A stretch of DNA of 20,836 nt from Ga0077527 sp032128415 (lineage in GTDB: Bacteria; Pseudomonadota; Gammaproteobacteria; Burkholderiales; SG8-41). Shown here in pieces: positions 19,597 to 20,836 of this stretch. A program made the position numbers and the translations under genes. The DNA is taken from assembly GCA_032128415.1 (NCBI GenBank), contig JAQBGW010000164.1:1-20836 (forward strand), read 5' to 3'. Each line of letters opens with the position of its first letter. The stretch's first letter is position 1. The notes under the pieces are model-generated. The model had not been told where the DNA came from and ran no database searches. It saw only the letters and a program-made list of their open reading frames with translations.

Positions 19597-19836
19597 TTAG
19601 TGCCGTGCAGCGGACGATTCCATATCCGCCACTTTTTTCTCGAGTTCGACCAGTTTCGCGCGGGTCCGCGCCAGCACTTCGCGCTGAATATCGAATTCCT
19701 CGCGGGTCACCAGATCCAGGCGGGCAAACACGCCGGCGAGCATCGCACGCAGGTTTTTTTCCAGGTCAGCCACCGGGCCTTGTGCCAGCACGGCGCGCAC
19801 CCGTTCGTTGATTTCATCCAGCAGTTTTTGATCCAT
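19597..19836 (-). CDS. ubiK: Ubiquinone biosynthesis accessory factor UbiK (BMFP family)
   Basis: 79-residue protein of the YqiC/UbiK family, which helps the Ubi enzyme complex make ubiquinone and binds lipid. The family signature LDLVTREEFDIQ lies at about 40-51, followed by a coiled-coil segment (about 52-74) that mediates trimerisation in known members. The ATG at 19836 has a strong ribosome site (AAGGGGAGGTG, 5 bases away), which decides it over an upstream in-frame start at 19893. The gene precedes comM by about 87 bases. No terminator is seen between them, so co-transcription is likely. Confidence 0.92.
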   Translation of the reverse strand: MDQKLLDEINERVRAVLAQGPVADLEKNLRAMLAGVFARLDLVTREEFDIQREVLARTRAKLVELEKKVADMESSAARH

Positions 19837-19914
19837 GACACCTCCCCTTGCGAGTGTAACAACACCGGGGATTTCAGCCGGCCGGCACAGCACGAAAATG
19901 GCGCGCCAGTAATT

Positions 19915-19920
19915 GGTGCA
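19915..19920 (+). promoter_or_regulatory. Possible second NtrC half-site
   Basis: GGTGCA matches the right half of an NtrC site. The left half is degenerate (GCGCCAG). If it is real, its centre is about 31 bases, three helical turns, from the better site at 19935-19951. Confidence 0.3.
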
Positions 19921-19934
19921 TGACGCTTCTTAAA

Positions 19935-19951
19935 TGCACCGAAATGGTGCG
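19935..19951 (+). promoter_or_regulatory. NtrC-like enhancer site
   Basis: TGCACC-GAAAT-GGTGCG matches the NtrC consensus TGCACC-N5-GGTGCA at 11 of 12 positions, with the required 5-base spacer and an A/T-rich middle. It lies about 80 bases upstream of a -24/-12 promoter, in the distance range expected of an upstream activating sequence. Confidence 0.7.
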
Positions 19952-19983
19952 TTCGGGTTTTCTGGGCTCCGGAAAATTATAAG

Positions 19984-19996
19984 CAACTAATTGAAT
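19984..19996 (-). promoter_or_regulatory. Possible IHF site between enhancer and promoter
   Basis: On the minus strand this reads ATTCAA-TTAG-TTG, one mismatch from WATCAANNNNTTR. It lies in an AT-rich stretch between the NtrC-like site and the -24/-12 promoter, where IHF bending is usually placed. Confidence 0.4.
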
Positions 19997-20014
19997 ATTA
20001 ACATTTTTATTATC

Positions 20015-20030
20015 TGGCATGGTACCTGCT
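20015..20030 (+). promoter_or_regulatory. Sigma-54 (-24/-12) promoter of the porin gene
   Basis: TGGCATGGTACCTGCT fits TGGCAyrNNNNTTGCw with the invariant GG and GC dinucleotides exactly 10 bases apart. Transcription should begin near 20041, leaving a leader of about 41 bases before the porin ATG. No sigma-70 promoter of comparable quality is seen. Confidence 0.75.
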
Positions 20031-20081
20031 GATGGGTAGCTGCAGTCTTATTGCATCCAAGCCAACTCTGAAAGGAAAACC

Positions 20082-20836
20082 ATGTTCAAGAACACCATCC
20101 GCGCAGCACTTGTTGCCACCGCATTAGTACCCGCGCTGGCCTCAGCAGCAGATTCGCCGCACTCGCTGTCCGGCAACCTCGGGGTATACAGCCAATATAT
20201 TTTCCGGGGCGTCAGTCAGACTGACTTCGATCCCGCCCTGCAAGGCGGCTTCGACTACAGCCACTCCAGCGGCATTTATGCCGGCACTTGGTTATCCAAT
20301 GTGAGCTGGACGGCGACTGGCTACACTGGTGGCGGCAGTCTTGAAATGGATTTCTACGGCGGCTACAAAGGTTCGATCGGGGACTTCGGCTATGACGTCG
20401 GTCTGCTTCAGTACTATTACCCCGGCACGGTAGTCGCCGGTGGGTTCAGGGCCGATGCCCTTGAAGCGTACGTTGGGGGATCTTGGAAATGGCTGAGCCT
20501 GAAATATTCGCATATGGTCAGTAACAAGGGGTTTGGCGTCCCTGATGCCAGCGGCACTTATTACCTGGATCTGACCGCCACCATCCCGGTGACCGACAAG
20601 CTGTCGGCCGTTGTCCACTACGGTATACAAAAGTTCAGTGGTGATTTCTCGCCCGGCGTGTCAAATGACTCGATTGCATCTTTTGATGACTACAAGGTTG
20701 GCCTGAGCTACACGCTGCCGAAAGACTTCACGATCGGCGCGTTCTACACCGGTACCAGCATGGATGCAACTGCAAAACCTTGGTACACGGGTAGAACTGG
20801 AAAATTCTGGGGCAAGGATACGGGCACCGTCTATAT
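20082..20836 (+). CDS. TorF-family putative outer-membrane porin, partial
   Basis: The first 251 residues of a beta-barrel protein; the gene runs off the right edge. A Sec signal peptide is clear (residues 1-22, ending ALASA). The mature part begins with the family hallmark GNLGVYSQYIFRGVSQT and continues with alternating hydrophobic and aromatic strands (GYKGSIGDFGYDVGLLQYYYPG, LEAYVGGSWKW). The ATG has a good ribosome site (AAAGGA). Proteins of this type often precede glnK and amtB in betaproteobacteria (from memory), so ammonium uptake genes may lie just outside. The NtrC and sigma-54 elements upstream suggest expression under nitrogen limitation. The transported compound is unknown. Confidence 0.9.
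   Translation, partial: MFKNTIRAALVATALVPALASAADSPHSLSGNLGVYSQYIFRGVSQTDFDPALQGGFDYSHSSGIYAGTWLSNVSWTATGYTGGGSLEMDFYGGYKGSIGDFGYDVGLLQYYYPGTVVAGGFRADALEAYVGGSWKWLSLKYSHMVSNKGFGVPDASGTYYLDLTATIPVTDKLSAVVHYGIQKFSGDFSPGVSNDSIASFDDYKVGLSYTLPKDFTIGAFYTGTSMDATAKPWYTGRTGKFWGKDTGTVY

Overview
The window reads as ordinary bacterial chromosome with GC-rich, densely packed genes, most of them on the minus strand. It most likely comes from a Gram-negative proteobacterium, and a betaproteobacterium fits best. Grounds for Gram-negative: an outer-membrane TorF-type porin, a TonB-type protein, the murein-tripeptide ligase Mpl and the monofunctional transglycosylase MtgA. Grounds for betaproteobacterium: from memory, not from a search, the order mpl - YqiA-type esterase - RNB-domain ribonuclease - tonB - aroE - mtgA and the pairing ubiK - comM are familiar there. 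No rRNA, tRNA, CRISPR array, integrase or transposase gene was seen.

Layout from left to right. (1) Positions 1-2394, minus strand: an iorA-iorB-like pair for a Tat-exported molybdenum hydroxylase; iorB runs off the left edge. (2) Positions 2645-5265, minus: tonB-like - aroE - mtgA, with tonB and aroE overlapping by GTGA. (3) Positions 5395-10462, minus: mpl - amidase - YqiA-like esterase - RNB ribonuclease, closely spaced. (4) Positions 10524-12135, minus: a CPBP membrane protease and a phytanoyl-CoA dioxygenase-like protein, overlapping by 8 bases. (5) Positions 12136-12534: a 399-base gap holding a 282-base structured element with perfect 18-base terminal inverted repeats. (6) Positions 12535-16233, minus: metH, full length. 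(7) Positions 16375-16761, plus: a small rhodanese, divergent from metH, with a clear TATAAT box. (8) Positions 16799-19836, minus: ubiK - comM - Bcr/CflA efflux pump, the last two overlapping by GTGA. (9) Positions 19837-20836: a control region with an NtrC-like site, an IHF-like site and a sigma-54 -24/-12 promoter, followed by a plus-strand TorF-family porin cut by the right edge.

Most genes are housekeeping: peptidoglycan synthesis and recycling (mtgA, mpl), shikimate pathway (aroE), methionine synthesis (metH), RNA decay (RNB protein), ubiquinone assembly (ubiK) and DNA uptake or recombination (comM). The most informative non-coding features are the inverted-repeat element beside metH and the nitrogen-type promoter of the porin gene. 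I did not find a clearly new multi-gene system.
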